This document shows, piece after piece, positions 1-8,688 of a stretch of DNA of 64,000 nt. The position numbers and the translations under genes were made by a program. Every line of letters begins with the position of its first letter. Position 1 is the first letter of the stretch. The notes beneath the pieces were generated by a model that did not search any database, was not told where the DNA came from, and saw only the letters and a list, made by a program, of their open reading frames with translations. Origin of the DNA: Trueperaceae bacterium (lineage in GTDB: Bacteria > Deinococcota > Deinococci > Deinococcales > Trueperaceae); contig JAABTL010000012.1 in NCBI GenBank assembly GCA_011389865.1, positions 18,854-82,853 on the forward strand, given 5' to 3'.

Positions 1-176
1 ACACGCCCGCCCTGCGTCGCGCGCTCGAGGAGGGGGTGGCGTACGTGACCACGCCCGAGGCGGCCACCTGGACCACCACGGCGCTCGAACGCGCGTCGGG
101 GGCAGAGCTTCGCGTGTGGGCCCTACAGGACCTGCACCGCCCGGGAACCTTCAGCGGGGCGGCAACCGCACGCTGA
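1..176 (+). CDS. carB: C-terminal end of probable carbamoyl-phosphate synthase large subunit (partial)
   Basis: An open frame enters from the left edge in frame 3 and stops at TGA 174-176, giving about 57 residues. The tail contains EEGVAYVTTPEAA followed by LRVWALQDLH. This resembles the end of CarB, where the allosteric MGS domain carries a '(V/I)PYxTT' turn and many Deinococcota proteins finish with a 'VRSLQE-' type segment. CarB makes carbamoyl phosphate for pyrimidine and arginine synthesis. The identification rests on this short tail only. The gene converges on the minus-strand gene ending at 195, with an 18-base gap. Confidence 0.5.
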   Translation, partial: TPALRRALEEGVAYVTTPEAATWTTTALERASGAELRVWALQDLHRPGTFSGAATAR

Positions 177-194
177 GCGCCGGTCGGCGCCGCC

Positions 195-2516
195 TCAGCG
201 GCGCCGGCGGGATCGCTTCACGGCCACCAGCGACAGGTCGACCTCGTCCGCCTCCGGCTCGTCACTTCCCAGGCCGGGACCGGCGAAGGGCCGCTTTGAG
301 GGCTGCTCCACCGGCTCGAGCAGCGGCGTCTGCCGCGCGTCGCGTCCGCGCGCGCCCACGACCACCGGCGCGGCATCGCCGGGCACCGACCTGGCGTCGC
401 GCGCTGCCCCCGCGTCGTCAGACGCGCCCGCGTCGTGAGACGCGCCCGCGTCGTGAGACGCGCCCGCTTCGCCGGTCGCCGCGGCATCGACGGGCGCCGC
501 TCCTTCCGCGTCGGAAGGCGTGCCGGCGACCGCGTCGATCGGCTCGTCGCCCACCACGTCGGCGGCCTCGATGGGATCGACGTCGTCTGGCAGGCCGCGG
601 ACGCGGTCGCGCTGCCGCTCGGGCAGCCGGGTGCGCAGCGAGGCGGCGTAGGCGCCGATCTGGTCGAGGGCGTCGTGCACGCGGTAGCGGAGACAGAACT
701 CGCCCGAATCGACGCGGCTGACCAGGTGCCAGGGGGCGTCGCAGAGGCGCTCGAGCACGCGCAGCGCCTGCTCGCGGGGGACGTCGGCCGATCCGGCGAC
801 GTCCTCGAGCATGAAGACGGCGGGCGCCTTCATCAGGGCCAGCCGCTCCAGCACCGCGGAGAAGGTCCCGCGCTCCTGGACGCGCTTGGCCACGGCGCGC
901 TCGAAGCGATCGAGGCCGTACTCGAACAGGCCATCGCGCTCGAAGTGCGGCGCTAGGTCGAACGGGCCGATCGGCATGGTCGCCGATAGCTCGATGACCC
1001 GCTGCAGGCCCGCCCACGACCACAGGGTCGCCTTGGCGAGGTCCGCCGGGGCCACCAGGCGGTGGAGGTCGCGGTGGTCGCCGACGACCGCCATGTGGGT
1101 CGCGCCCGACTCGCGCCTGCGGGCGAGCAGTGCCGCCCAGTCGAGCCGCTGCCCATCCGGCAGCACGTGCACCAGGACGCGCTCGAAGCGCCGGCCATAG
1201 TCGGCGTGCAGCATGAGCTGGCCGTGCGCCAGGCCCTCGACCCGGTAGCCCAGCGTCGTGAAGGCCTCGCGCGCGCGCTTCGTCTTGGCGGGGTCGCCGG
1301 GGGGGAGCGACGCGGAGTTCAGGCCGGCGTCGGACAGGAAGAGCCCGGCGCGCGGCGCGGGACTGACGCGCGGCGACGGCGGATCGGAGCGATCCACGGG
1401 ACGCGGCTCGCCGAGCCGATCGAGCCGCAGCGGATCGTCCGACGCCTGGGGCTCCGCGACGGGTTCCTTCGGTTCCTCGCGACGACGTCCCCACGGCAGG
1501 CGCAGGCGTCGAACCAGCGGCTGGTCCCAGGAGAACGACTCGGCATCCTCGCCGCCCGCGCGCTCGCTGCGGCGGCGGGCCGCCCGCTCGTCGCGCTGAC
1601 GCCGGGCCGCCGCCTGGACGTCGTCCTCGGCGTGCGTCGCCAGCCGTTCACGCGTACGGCGCCGGGCATCGTCGAGCTGCTCGGCGTCCCGGAGGTCTCC
1701 GATGTCGGCGCCCGCGGCCGCGGTCGACGAGCCGACGACCTGCGCCAGCTCGTCCGCCTCGACCATGGCCATGATCTCCGCCTCGCGGGCGGCCTGGGCC
1801 TCGAGCGCGGCCTCGACCTCGGCCCTCGCCCGCGCACCATCGTCGCGTTCTGCCCGGGCGGCGGCCTCACGCTCCGCTCGGTCTGCGGCCTCGCGCTCCG
1901 CTCGGGCGGCGGCCTCGCGCTCGCGATCGCCGCGGCGTGCCTCCGGGCCCTCGCGGCCACCTTCGGCCCGTGCCCGCTCGACGGCGCCGCGGACGGGCGG
2001 CACGGCCAGGTCGGGCGCGGCGGCCGGCGCCGCGTCCGGCGCCGCCTCGGGCAGACGCGGCTGCCAACGGCCCTCGCGGAGCACCAGGCGGGGATCGCGT
2101 TCGAGCGCCTGACGGAGCGGGAAACCGCTGGGGAGCTCACCGTGCATCTCGCGGATCTCGGCCTCCGACATCGGCAGGCCCGCCTCGACGAGTTCGTCGA
2201 GCAGGCGGCCAACGACCTCGGGGCGGGTGAAGTCCGGCCGTCGCGGCCGCAGCACGGCGGTGATCGCGAAGCGGCCGTCCTCCTGGGGCCGAATGTGCAG
2301 CTCGTCGTTGACGGTCAGCTCGTGCGCCTCGAAGAACGGCGCGAGGCCGAGGACCCGCCGGCCATCCACCCGCAACGTGAACTCGACGTCCTTCTGCGGG
2401 TCGAGGGCGAGAACGTCGCCGCGCTCCGGAAAGACGCCGAGCAGGTTGAGCGGGAGGGTCAGGGACCCGGTCCGTAGACAGATCCGGGTGAGGGGGTAAC
2501 GATATGCGTCGGCCAT
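195..2516 (-). CDS. large protein of unknown function with central coiled coil and repeat-rich tail
   Basis: I do not recognise a named family. The protein has about 773 residues. Residues 1-150 look globular and beta-rich. Residues about 175-330 are Ala/Arg/Glu-rich with repeated 'AEREAA' units, predicted as coiled coil. A second globular region at about 400-620 carries LMLHADYGRRFERVLVHVLP and THMAVVGDHRDLHRL, and could be a nuclease-like or restriction-enzyme-like fold, though that is only an impression. The acidic tail contains tandem GASHDA repeats encoded by an 18-bp DNA repeat. ATG 2516 is preferred over in-frame GTG 2522 and TTG 2519; all three are adjacent. It follows rnr on the same strand after 224 bases that contain a spaced GGTACC pair (2577-2582 and 2589-2594). 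Confidence 0.7.
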   Translation of the reverse strand: MADAYRYPLTRICLRTGSLTLPLNLLGVFPERGDVLALDPQKDVEFTLRVDGRRVLGLAPFFEAHELTVNDELHIRPQEDGRFAITAVLRPRRPDFTRPEVVGRLLDELVEAGLPMSEAEIREMHGELPSGFPLRQALERDPRLVLREGRWQPRLPEAAPDAAPAAAPDLAVPPVRGAVERARAEGGREGPEARRGDREREAAARAEREAADRAEREAAARAERDDGARARAEVEAALEAQAAREAEIMAMVEADELAQVVGSSTAAAGADIGDLRDAEQLDDARRRTRERLATHAEDDVQAAARRQRDERAARRRSERAGGEDAESFSWDQPLVRRLRLPWGRRREEPKEPVAEPQASDDPLRLDRLGEPRPVDRSDPPSPRVSPAPRAGLFLSDAGLNSASLPPGDPAKTKRAREAFTTLGYRVEGLAHGQLMLHADYGRRFERVLVHVLPDGQRLDWAALLARRRESGATHMAVVGDHRDLHRLVAPADLAKATLWSWAGLQRVIELSATMPIGPFDLAPHFERDGLFEYGLDRFERAVAKRVQERGTFSAVLERLALMKAPAVFMLEDVAGSADVPREQALRVLERLCDAPWHLVSRVDSGEFCLRYRVHDALDQIGAYAASLRTRLPERQRDRVRGLPDDVDPIEAADVVGDEPIDAVAGTPSDAEGAAPVDAAATGEAGASHDAGASHDAGASDDAGAARDARSVPGDAAPVVVGARGRDARQTPLLEPVEQPSKRPFAGPGLGSDEPEADEVDLSLVAVKRSRRRR
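403..474 (-). repeat. 18-bp tandem repeat inside coding sequence
   Basis: Two exact copies of an 18-base unit (421-438 and 439-456, beginning gacgcgcccgcg) are flanked by two diverged copies. The period is a multiple of three, so the frame is kept and the protein shows repeated (S/D)HDAGA units. This is an intragenic minisatellite in the disordered C-terminal tail of the gene at 195-2516, likely variable in copy number between strains. Confidence 0.8.
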
Positions 2517-2684
2517 CAACACCCTCGATTCGATGGGGTTGGTGCGGGACGGGCCGCCTCGATCCCCGAAGGTTCGGGTACCACATGCGGTACCGAGGCG
2601 TCGCCGTACGTCAACATTTGTCGGAGCGTATCACAACTAGGCGACCCATGTGCACATCGACGACGTCAGGCACGGGTCTCCCGA

Positions 2685-2707
2685 CACCACGGCCGCGAAC
2701 CGTGGTG
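2685..2707 (-). terminator. hairpin downstream of rnr
   Basis: Perfect 8-bp inverted repeat CACCACGG (2685-2692) and CCGTGGTG (2700-2707) with a 7-base loop, lying 34 bases past the rnr stop codon in the minus direction. There is no clear T-run, so it may be a weak terminator or an mRNA-end structure. Confidence 0.4.
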
Positions 2708-2740
2708 CCTCGGACCGTCGGCGCGAGCATGGGATCCCCG

Positions 2741-5299
2741 TCAGAGACGGGATTCGTGTCCCGTCGGGGCGAACCGGAGGCGGCGCCGCGGCGCCTCCGT
2801 GCTGGGGCGCGGGCGGGGCGTGACCCGGTGGTCGTCGGGCAACGCCTCGATGGCGGCGCGCAGATCCTGGCCACGCGGGCTGACGCCGGCGGTCTCGGCG
2901 CCGGCCTTGCGGGCGGTCCGGGTCGGTGCGGGCGTGGGCTTCGCCGCGGGCGGCGGCGCGGGCCGGCGACGGGCGTCGCGGCGGGCCGCTGCGCGGGGCT
3001 CGGCGGAGGGCACCGACGGCCGGCCACCCGACCGGCGCGACCGCAGCGGCAGCGCGCGGGCGGTGGGGGGCGCGTCGGCGTCGGTGGCCGCCTGCTGCGG
3101 CGTCTTCAGCGTCTCCGGCTGCGGCGCGTTCAGCCCGGCCACGACCTCGGCGTCGGGCGCCACCTCGGGCATCTCCTGGTCGCCCGGGAGCAGGTCGATC
3201 TGCCGGTTGACGGGGTTGGCGTAGAGGATGCGGACGTCGACGCGGTCGCCCATCCGGTAGCGCGTGCGCGTGTGCTTCCCCATCAGCATGAGGCTGTCCT
3301 CGAGGAAGACGTAGTAGTCGTCGTCGAGCTGGGACACGTGCATCAGGCCCTCGATGCCGTTGGGCAGGGCCACGAACACGCCGAAGTTGGTCACCCCGGC
3401 GACGGTGCCGGTGAAGCGCTCGCCCACGTGCTCGCGCGCCCACACGGCGTGGAAGTACTTGCTCAGGTCGCGCTCGGCCTCCTCGGCGGTGCGCTCGCGT
3501 TCGCTGACGTGATCGGCCAGCGCTGGGAACTCGTCGACCCAGCGCCCCTGCACCGCCTTCGTCAGCTTCTTGCGCAGCCGCGCCCGCAGCACCCGGTGGA
3601 CGATCAGGTCGGGGTAGCGGCGGATCGGGCTGGTGAAGTGCAGGTAGTGATCGAACGCGAGGCCGAAGTGGCCCAGGTTGTCGGCCGCGTAGCGCGCCTG
3701 CTTCAGCGAGCGCAGCAGCAGCACGCTCACCATCTGCTGCTCGGGCTTCCCGGCCGCCTGCTTGAGCACCTTCTGCAGGTCGGCGGGCGACGGGTCGTCG
3801 AGGTCGACCTCGTACCCGAGGCGCTGCAGCGCCTTCTGCAGCGTGCGCACCTTCTCCTCGCTCGGATCCTCGTGCACGCGGTAGAGCGTCGGCACGCCCG
3901 CGTCGTGCAGCTCCTTGGCGACCAGCCGGTTGGCGAGGAGCATCATCTCCTCCACCAGCCGGCGCGCGGCGTTGCTGCGGACGGGCGTGAGGTGCAGCGC
4001 GCCGCGGTCGTCGACGTCCACCTTGGCCTCGGTGAAGTCGAAGTCGAGCGCGCCCGCGCCCATGCGCTGCGCGCGCAGCACCTCGGCCAGGTCGAGCAGC
4101 ACCTTGACGTCGCGCTCGAGCTTCCGCTTGCCCTCGGGGAGGCGGTCGCCCTCGGCGAAGGCCTGCACCTGTTCGTAGGTGAGGCGGGCGTCGCTGCGGA
4201 TGACGGTCTCCGCGAAGCGGACGTCGTGGACGTTGCCGTCGCGGTCGATCTCGACGAAGCACGACAGCGTCAGGCGGTCCTCGCCCTCGACCAGGGAGCA
4301 GAGGCCGTTGGAGAGCACCTCGGGGAGCATCGGCAGCACCCGGCCGGGCAGGTAGACCGACGTGGCGCGCGCCTGCGCGGCGGTGTCGAGGGCCGAACCC
4401 TCGATGACGTAGTGGCTGACGTCCGCGATGTGGACGCCGAGGCGGTAGCGCTGCGCCTTGCCGCGGCCGCCGGTGCGCTCCACCGAGAGGGCGTCGTCGA
4501 AGTCCTTGGCGTCGGCGCCGTCGATCGTGAAGGTCGGGACCTCGCGCGTGTCGCGCCGGCCCTTGAAGGCCGCCTCCGGCACGCGCTCGCCGAGCGCCTC
4601 GGCCTCCGCCACGGCGTCGGGCTCGAACTCGTCCTGCAGGCCGTACTTGACGATCACCGCGCGCGTCTCGACCACCGGGTCGTCGGCCTCGCCGAGCACC
4701 TCGTCGACCTCGGCGAACGGCTCCTTCTCACCCGACGCCTCGGGCCACACCATGCGGCCGACGATGCGCGTCCCGGCGGCCAGGGTGCCGACCGAGTCGG
4801 GCGTCAGCAGCACGCGCTCGCGCAGGCGCACGGAATCGGGGCGCAGGATCGCGTAGCCGCGGGCGTACTCCAGGGTGCCGACCACGCGGTCGTGGCCGCG
4901 GGCCACCACCCGCACCACCTCGCCGGCGGGCTTGCCGTTGTCGAGCGTGCCGGGATCGGGGCGCGCCATCACGCGGTCGCCGTCCCAGGCGCCGGCCAGC
5001 TTGTCGGAGGGCACGAAGAGGTCCTTCACCGCACGGTCGTCCGCGATGACGAAGCCGTAACCCCCCGAGGTGACCTGCAGTCGGCCCGCCAGCAGGTTCA
5101 TGTGCTTGGGCAACCCGTAGGTCCGCCGCCGCGTGCGGATCAGTTCGCCGGCGTCCACCAGTTCGCCGAGCACCTCCCGCAGGGCGGGCCGGTCCTCGAC
5201 CTCCAGCTCCAACTTCTGCTGCACGTCGTGCACGTGCCAGGGGCGCTCGGGGTGGTGACGGAAGAACTCCAGAACGTGCTCGCGGTCAATCGTGGCCAT
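2741..5299 (-). CDS. rnr: ribonuclease R (RNB-family 3'-5' exoribonuclease)
   Basis: This 852-residue protein degrades structured RNA processively from the 3' end in the cytoplasm. An N-terminal winged-helix segment (residues 1-60) is followed by cold-shock-type OB domains. The RNB catalytic domain starts near residue 255, and the metal-binding aspartate cluster DGADAKDFDDA is at 260-270. An S1 domain (GTVAGVTNFGVFVALPNGIE) follows. About 100 residues of basic, Ala/Pro/Arg-rich tail extend beyond S1, like the basic tails of RNase R. ATG 5299 (MATIDREHV) is chosen because the upstream in-frame extension is Pro/Arg-rich noise and the family starts here. The next minus-strand gene downstream starts at 2516. 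Confidence 0.96.
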   Translation of the reverse strand: MATIDREHVLEFFRHHPERPWHVHDVQQKLELEVEDRPALREVLGELVDAGELIRTRRRTYGLPKHMNLLAGRLQVTSGGYGFVIADDRAVKDLFVPSDKLAGAWDGDRVMARPDPGTLDNGKPAGEVVRVVARGHDRVVGTLEYARGYAILRPDSVRLRERVLLTPDSVGTLAAGTRIVGRMVWPEASGEKEPFAEVDEVLGEADDPVVETRAVIVKYGLQDEFEPDAVAEAEALGERVPEAAFKGRRDTREVPTFTIDGADAKDFDDALSVERTGGRGKAQRYRLGVHIADVSHYVIEGSALDTAAQARATSVYLPGRVLPMLPEVLSNGLCSLVEGEDRLTLSCFVEIDRDGNVHDVRFAETVIRSDARLTYEQVQAFAEGDRLPEGKRKLERDVKVLLDLAEVLRAQRMGAGALDFDFTEAKVDVDDRGALHLTPVRSNAARRLVEEMMLLANRLVAKELHDAGVPTLYRVHEDPSEEKVRTLQKALQRLGYEVDLDDPSPADLQKVLKQAAGKPEQQMVSVLLLRSLKQARYAADNLGHFGLAFDHYLHFTSPIRRYPDLIVHRVLRARLRKKLTKAVQGRWVDEFPALADHVSERERTAEEAERDLSKYFHAVWAREHVGERFTGTVAGVTNFGVFVALPNGIEGLMHVSQLDDDYYVFLEDSLMLMGKHTRTRYRMGDRVDVRILYANPVNRQIDLLPGDQEMPEVAPDAEVVAGLNAPQPETLKTPQQAATDADAPPTARALPLRSRRSGGRPSVPSAEPRAAARRDARRRPAPPPAAKPTPAPTRTARKAGAETAGVSPRGQDLRAAIEALPDDHRVTPRPRPSTEAPRRRLRFAPTGHESRL

Positions 5300-5433
5300 C
5301 ACCGGCGAGCATAGCGCGCTCGTTGCCCGTGCCGTGTCCGATGGGGGCGGAAGGGGTGCGTGCGCGCCAGCGCGTCCGCGCGCGCCCGAGGGCGCGGGGC
5401 ATGCGCTTGACCGGGCGCCTGGGGCGGGCGACG

Positions 5434-5961
5434 ATGGCCGGCATGCGGGCCGGTCACGCGACACGCTCGGAGGACCCCTGGCGGCGGGCACGCGTCGTCG
5501 GCCGTCAGCTGGCGGGCTGGGCGCTGGCGAGCATGGCGGCGGGGGCCCTGCTGATCGTGGTCGCCGGCGGGACCGCGGAGGCCACGGCCGCCACGCTGCG
5601 GGCGCTGGCGGTCCAGTTCATCGTGTGGGGCGCCATCGATGGCGCCATCGCGGCGTTCGGTGAACGCGACCGGCGGCGACGCGTCGCCCGCGGTGAGGCC
5701 GACGATGCCGGCGCCACCGCGGCCTTCGGCGCGCGCCTGCGCCGCCTACTGCGGATCAACGCCGGTCTCGACGTCGTCTATCTGCTGGTCGGGGTCAGCC
5801 TGCTGCTCGCCTGGCGCACCCCCGAGGGCCTCGGGCACGGCCTCGGCGTGGTGATCCAGGGGGGTTTCCTGCTCGGCTTCGACGCTTGGCACGGCTGGCG
5901 CGCCTGGGACGGGCCGCCGCGCGCCGACGAACGCACCGGCGAGGGGCACGCGCGGCACTGA
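5434..5961 (+). CDS. small four-helix membrane protein of unknown function
   Basis: About 175 residues. Four hydrophobic helices can be seen: QLAGWALASMAAGALLIVV, LAVQFIVWGAIDGAIAAF, INAGLDVVYLLVGVSLLLAW and LGVVIQGGFLLGFDAWHGW, with a basic loop (GERDRRRRVARGE) between helices 2 and 3. It resembles small integral membrane proteins of the DUF6992 type, but that match is from memory. The start is uncertain: ATG 5434 is used, ATG 5443 is equally possible, and upstream in-frame codons give Arg/Pro-rich sequence unlike protein. It lies alone between rnr and the polyprenyl synthase, converging on the latter with a 25-base gap. Confidence 0.75.
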   Translation: MAGMRAGHATRSEDPWRRARVVGRQLAGWALASMAAGALLIVVAGGTAEATAATLRALAVQFIVWGAIDGAIAAFGERDRRRRVARGEADDAGATAAFGARLRRLLRINAGLDVVYLLVGVSLLLAWRTPEGLGHGLGVVIQGGFLLGFDAWHGWRAWDGPPRADERTGEGHARH

Positions 5962-5986
5962 GCCGCGCACGGCGAGCGGTCTGGGG

Positions 5987-6934
5987 TCAGAGGCTGCGGT
6001 CGATCTCGCGCTGGGCCATGCCGACCAGCGCGTCGCGCGACGGCGAAGGCGCGAACGCGTCGAGCGCCGCGATGGCGTCCTCCGCTTGGGCCTGGATGAC
6101 CGCCGCGGCCTGGCGATCGGTGCCGTGCGCGCGCACCAGCTCGATGACGCGCTCGACGTCGCCGTCCTCTCGCGCGTGGCGGCGCAGGATGGCCCGCGGC
6201 TCCTCCACGCCCGCCTCCAACAGCGCCAGCACCGGCAGGGTGGCCTTGCCCTCGCGCAGGTCGCCGCCGACCGGCTTGCCGAGGCGGTCCGGGTCGCCGA
6301 GCAGGTCGAGCAGGTCGTCCTGCATCTGGAACGCGCGCCCGTAGGCGAGACCGAAGCGCCGCAACGCGTCGCGCTGACCGTCCGGGGCGCCGGCGATCAG
6401 CGCCGGTGCCTCGAGCGCGGTCGCCAGCAGGGCGGCCGTCTTCCCCTCGATGACGCGCAGGTAGACGTCCATGTCGTAGGCCTCGAGCGTGGCCGCCTGG
6501 AACTGCAACACCTCGCCCTCGCAGATGAGCGCGGCGGTCTGCGACATCAGGCGCGTGAAGTCGCTGCTGCCGCTGCCCGCCAGCAGGCCGAGGACGCGGG
6601 CGAGCATGAAGTCACCCGACATCACCGAGACGACGTTGCCATAGCGGCGAAACGCGGCGACGGCCCCGCGGCGGGTCTCGGCGTCGTCGATCAGGTCGTC
6701 GTGCAGCAGCGAGGCGGCGTGGAGCAGTTCCACGGCGAGGGCCACCCGCATGCCGGCGTCGGGATCGGCGTCGACCAGGTCGGCGGCCAGGAAGGCGAGC
6801 GTGGGACGCAGGCGCTTGCCGCCGGCGCGGACGAGGTCGTCGCCGATCGCCTCGATGAAGGCGACGTCGGAGCGCAGCTCCGCGCGCAGGCGCGACTCGA
6901 AGGTGGTGAGGCGTTCGGCGACGATGGGCAGCAC
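5987..6934 (-). CDS. trans-polyprenyl diphosphate synthase
   Basis: The 315-residue protein elongates isoprenoid diphosphates by head-to-tail condensation of isopentenyl diphosphate, supplying quinone side chains or carotenoid precursors. Both aspartate-rich motifs are present: LLHDDLIDDAETRRG (first DDxxD) and MQDDLLDLLGD (second DDxxD). GGKRLRP, used for IPP binding, lies near residue 45, and EGKTAALLATA matches the family. The start is GTG 6934, only 11 bases after the rex stop codon; no ATG fits. It is the last gene of a tight minus-strand run (TPR protein, SPOR protein, rex, this gene), so expression may be linked to rex. Octaprenyl versus shorter product length cannot be told from motifs alone. 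Confidence 0.93.
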   Translation of the reverse strand: MLPIVAERLTTFESRLRAELRSDVAFIEAIGDDLVRAGGKRLRPTLAFLAADLVDADPDAGMRVALAVELLHAASLLHDDLIDDAETRRGAVAAFRRYGNVVSVMSGDFMLARVLGLLAGSGSSDFTRLMSQTAALICEGEVLQFQAATLEAYDMDVYLRVIEGKTAALLATALEAPALIAGAPDGQRDALRRFGLAYGRAFQMQDDLLDLLGDPDRLGKPVGGDLREGKATLPVLALLEAGVEEPRAILRRHAREDGDVERVIELVRAHGTDRQAAAVIQAQAEDAIAALDAFAPSPSRDALVGMAQREIDRSL

Positions 6935-6945
6935 GGGCTCGAATG

Positions 6946-7593
6946 CTACCCCGTCACCTCGCCGACCGTCGCGGGCTCCGATTGCACGTAGTACGTCAGG
7001 CGCTGCAGGCCGGCGGAGAGGTCGACGGCCTCGACGCGCACGTTCTCGGGTGCGGTGACGACGACGGGGGCGAAGTTGAGGATCCCGCGAACGCCGGCCG
7101 CCACGAGCGCGTCGACCGCGCCCTGGGCCGCGCCGGCGGGGACCGTCAGGAAGACCAGATCGATGCTGCGCTCGGCCGCCACCTCGGCGAGCGAGGCGAG
7201 CGACTCGACCTGCACCGCCCCGATGCGCCGGCCGATCACCGCCGGGTCGACGTCGAACGCGGCGACGAGGCGGAACTCCTGGCGATCGAAGCTCGGGTAG
7301 TCGGCGAGCGCCTGGCCGAGTCTGCCCATCCCGACGATCGCGACGTGCCAGGGGCGGGTGAGGCCGAGGATGCGACGAAGCTCCCGCCGCAGCGTCGAGA
7401 CCGTGTAGCCGGCGCCGCGGGTGCCGAAGCGACCGAAGTAGGCGAGGTCCTTGCGCACCTGGAACGCCGAGACGTGCGCCACGGCGCCGAGATCGTCGGA
7501 GGAGGCGGAGCGAACACCGTCCTGCTCCATCTCGGTCAGCACGCGGAGGTAGGTGACGAGTCGGCCGACGGTGGCAGCCGGGATCGCCGACAT
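6946..7593 (-). CDS. rex: redox-sensing transcriptional repressor Rex
   Basis: The 215-residue cytoplasmic regulator senses the NADH/NAD+ ratio and represses respiratory and fermentative genes when NAD+ is high. The N-terminal winged helix (about 1-75) shows the family pattern 'VSAFQVRKDLAYFGRFGTRGAGY'-like residues, the most conserved part of Rex. A Rossmann domain follows with VAIVGMGRLGQAL (dinucleotide-binding GxGxxG) near 85 and the typical FDVDP after beta 2. The ending LNFAPVVVTAPENVRVEAVDL is also characteristic. The start ATG overlaps the TGA of the upstream SPOR gene by one base (TGATG), so the two are translationally coupled. Confidence 0.97.
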   Translation of the reverse strand: MSAIPAATVGRLVTYLRVLTEMEQDGVRSASSDDLGAVAHVSAFQVRKDLAYFGRFGTRGAGYTVSTLRRELRRILGLTRPWHVAIVGMGRLGQALADYPSFDRQEFRLVAAFDVDPAVIGRRIGAVQVESLASLAEVAAERSIDLVFLTVPAGAAQGAVDALVAAGVRGILNFAPVVVTAPENVRVEAVDLSAGLQRLTYYVQSEPATVGEVTG

Positions 7594-8657
7594 CAGCGCG
7601 GGAAGCTCTCGATCCCCTGGGCGGACAGCTGGCTACGCACCTCGGAGAGGCGGTCGGCGTCGAACGGGCCGACGAGCAACTTGATGAGGCCGTCCTCGCG
7701 GAGCTCGAACACCACCAAGCCGAGCGCGGCGAGGCGTTCGCGCAGGGGCGCGGCGGACCCGGCATCGGCGAAGGCGCCGACCTGCAGCGATCGACCGGTC
7801 GGCGAGGTCGCGATCGGGGCCGCCGGCGCCGGCGCGGGGGCGGGGGTCGGCGCGGGCGCGGGGGTCGGCGCAGGGGTCGGCGCGGGCGTCGGCGCTGGGG
7901 TCGGCGCCGGTGCGTCGCCCGGCGCGGGCGTCGAGGCCCCCGGCGTCGTCGCGTCGGGGCGGAAGCGGTAGACGATGGGTTCGATGCCGAAGCCGCCGGC
8001 CGCGATCCGCGACGAGACCCGCTCGGCCTCGGCCTCGCTGTCGTAGGGACCGACCAGCACGATCGTCAGGTCGCCCTGCGTGCCGGTGAAGACGGGGTAG
8101 CCAGCATCACGGACGGTCTCCGCCAGCCGGGCCGCGTTGTCGGCGTTGCCGAAGGCGCCCACGGAGACGCGGTACGGCGCCTCCTCGTCGGACGACGCCA
8201 CGGGAAGCGGGGTCGCCGGTGTCGCGGCGGGGGCGGGCGCCGGGGCGGCGGCGCTGGGTGCCTCGGGCGCAGGCTCCGCCGCGGGTGGCGGCGCCGCGGT
8301 GGCAGGCGCCGGCTCTGGGGCCGCCGGCTCGGGTGCCGCCGGCTCGGAGGCCGCCGGCTCGCTGGGGGCAGCGGCCGCGGGCTCGGTCGGAACGTCGGAG
8401 CCGTCCGGCGCCAGGACCGACACGGAGCCCGGCGAGGCGGGCGGCGTGTCGGCCGTGGGTTCGTCGGGAACGACGACGGGATCGGGTTCTGGCGGGACGG
8501 CGGCCGGCGCGGTGGGCGACGGCGCCGGGGCCGGCGCCGCAGGCGTGGACGGGAAGAACGTGCCCCCCGTGATCAGCGTGGCGATGATGCCGCCGATGAC
8601 GGCCACCAGCGCGAGACCGATCGCCAGATCGGGCCAGTTCCGACGCAACCAGTCCAT
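7593..8657 (-). CDS. membrane-anchored protein with two SPOR domains
   Basis: About 354 residues. A single transmembrane helix (LAIGLALVAVIGGIIATLI) near the N terminus is followed by a long Ala/Pro/Glu-rich linker. The first SPOR domain is around YRVSVGAFGNADNAARLAE, then a second Pro-Thr repeat linker ('APTPAPTPAP'), and a C-terminal SPOR domain at RSLQVGAFADAGSAAPLRE. SPOR domains bind denuded glycan strands of septal peptidoglycan, so a role in cell division or envelope remodelling is inferred. ATG 8657 is used; the TTG three codons upstream is less likely. It lies 31 bases after the TPR gene and overlaps rex by one base. Confidence 0.88.
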   Translation of the reverse strand: MDWLRRNWPDLAIGLALVAVIGGIIATLITGGTFFPSTPAAPAPAPSPTAPAAVPPEPDPVVVPDEPTADTPPASPGSVSVLAPDGSDVPTEPAAAAPSEPAASEPAAPEPAAPEPAPATAAPPPAAEPAPEAPSAAAPAPAPAATPATPLPVASSDEEAPYRVSVGAFGNADNAARLAETVRDAGYPVFTGTQGDLTIVLVGPYDSEAEAERVSSRIAAGGFGIEPIVYRFRPDATTPGASTPAPGDAPAPTPAPTPAPTPAPTPAPAPTPAPAPAPAAPIATSPTGRSLQVGAFADAGSAAPLRERLAALGLVVFELREDGLIKLLVGPFDADRLSEVRSQLSAQGIESFPR

Positions 8658-8688
8658 GGTCCCCAATCTACCCCGCGTCGGGGTCAGC

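Noticed and set aside
2600..2640. Rex operator (TTGTGAxxxxxxTTCACAA) upstream of the gene at 195-2516
   Set aside because: TTGTGA is present on the minus strand but the second half-site does not match. No convincing Rex box was found near rex or elsewhere.
2504..5314. 936-codon plus-strand open frame opposite rnr
   Set aside because: GC-rich shadow on the strand opposite a well-supported RNase R gene. Its product is His/Arg/Gly-rich low-complexity sequence without any motif. Similar long shadows oppose ftsH, the ABC exporter, the SARP gene and the ATPase genes.
7800..8530. Repeat array of GGCGCGGG-type units
   Set aside because: Coding Ala-Pro-Thr linker of the SPOR protein, in frame throughout.
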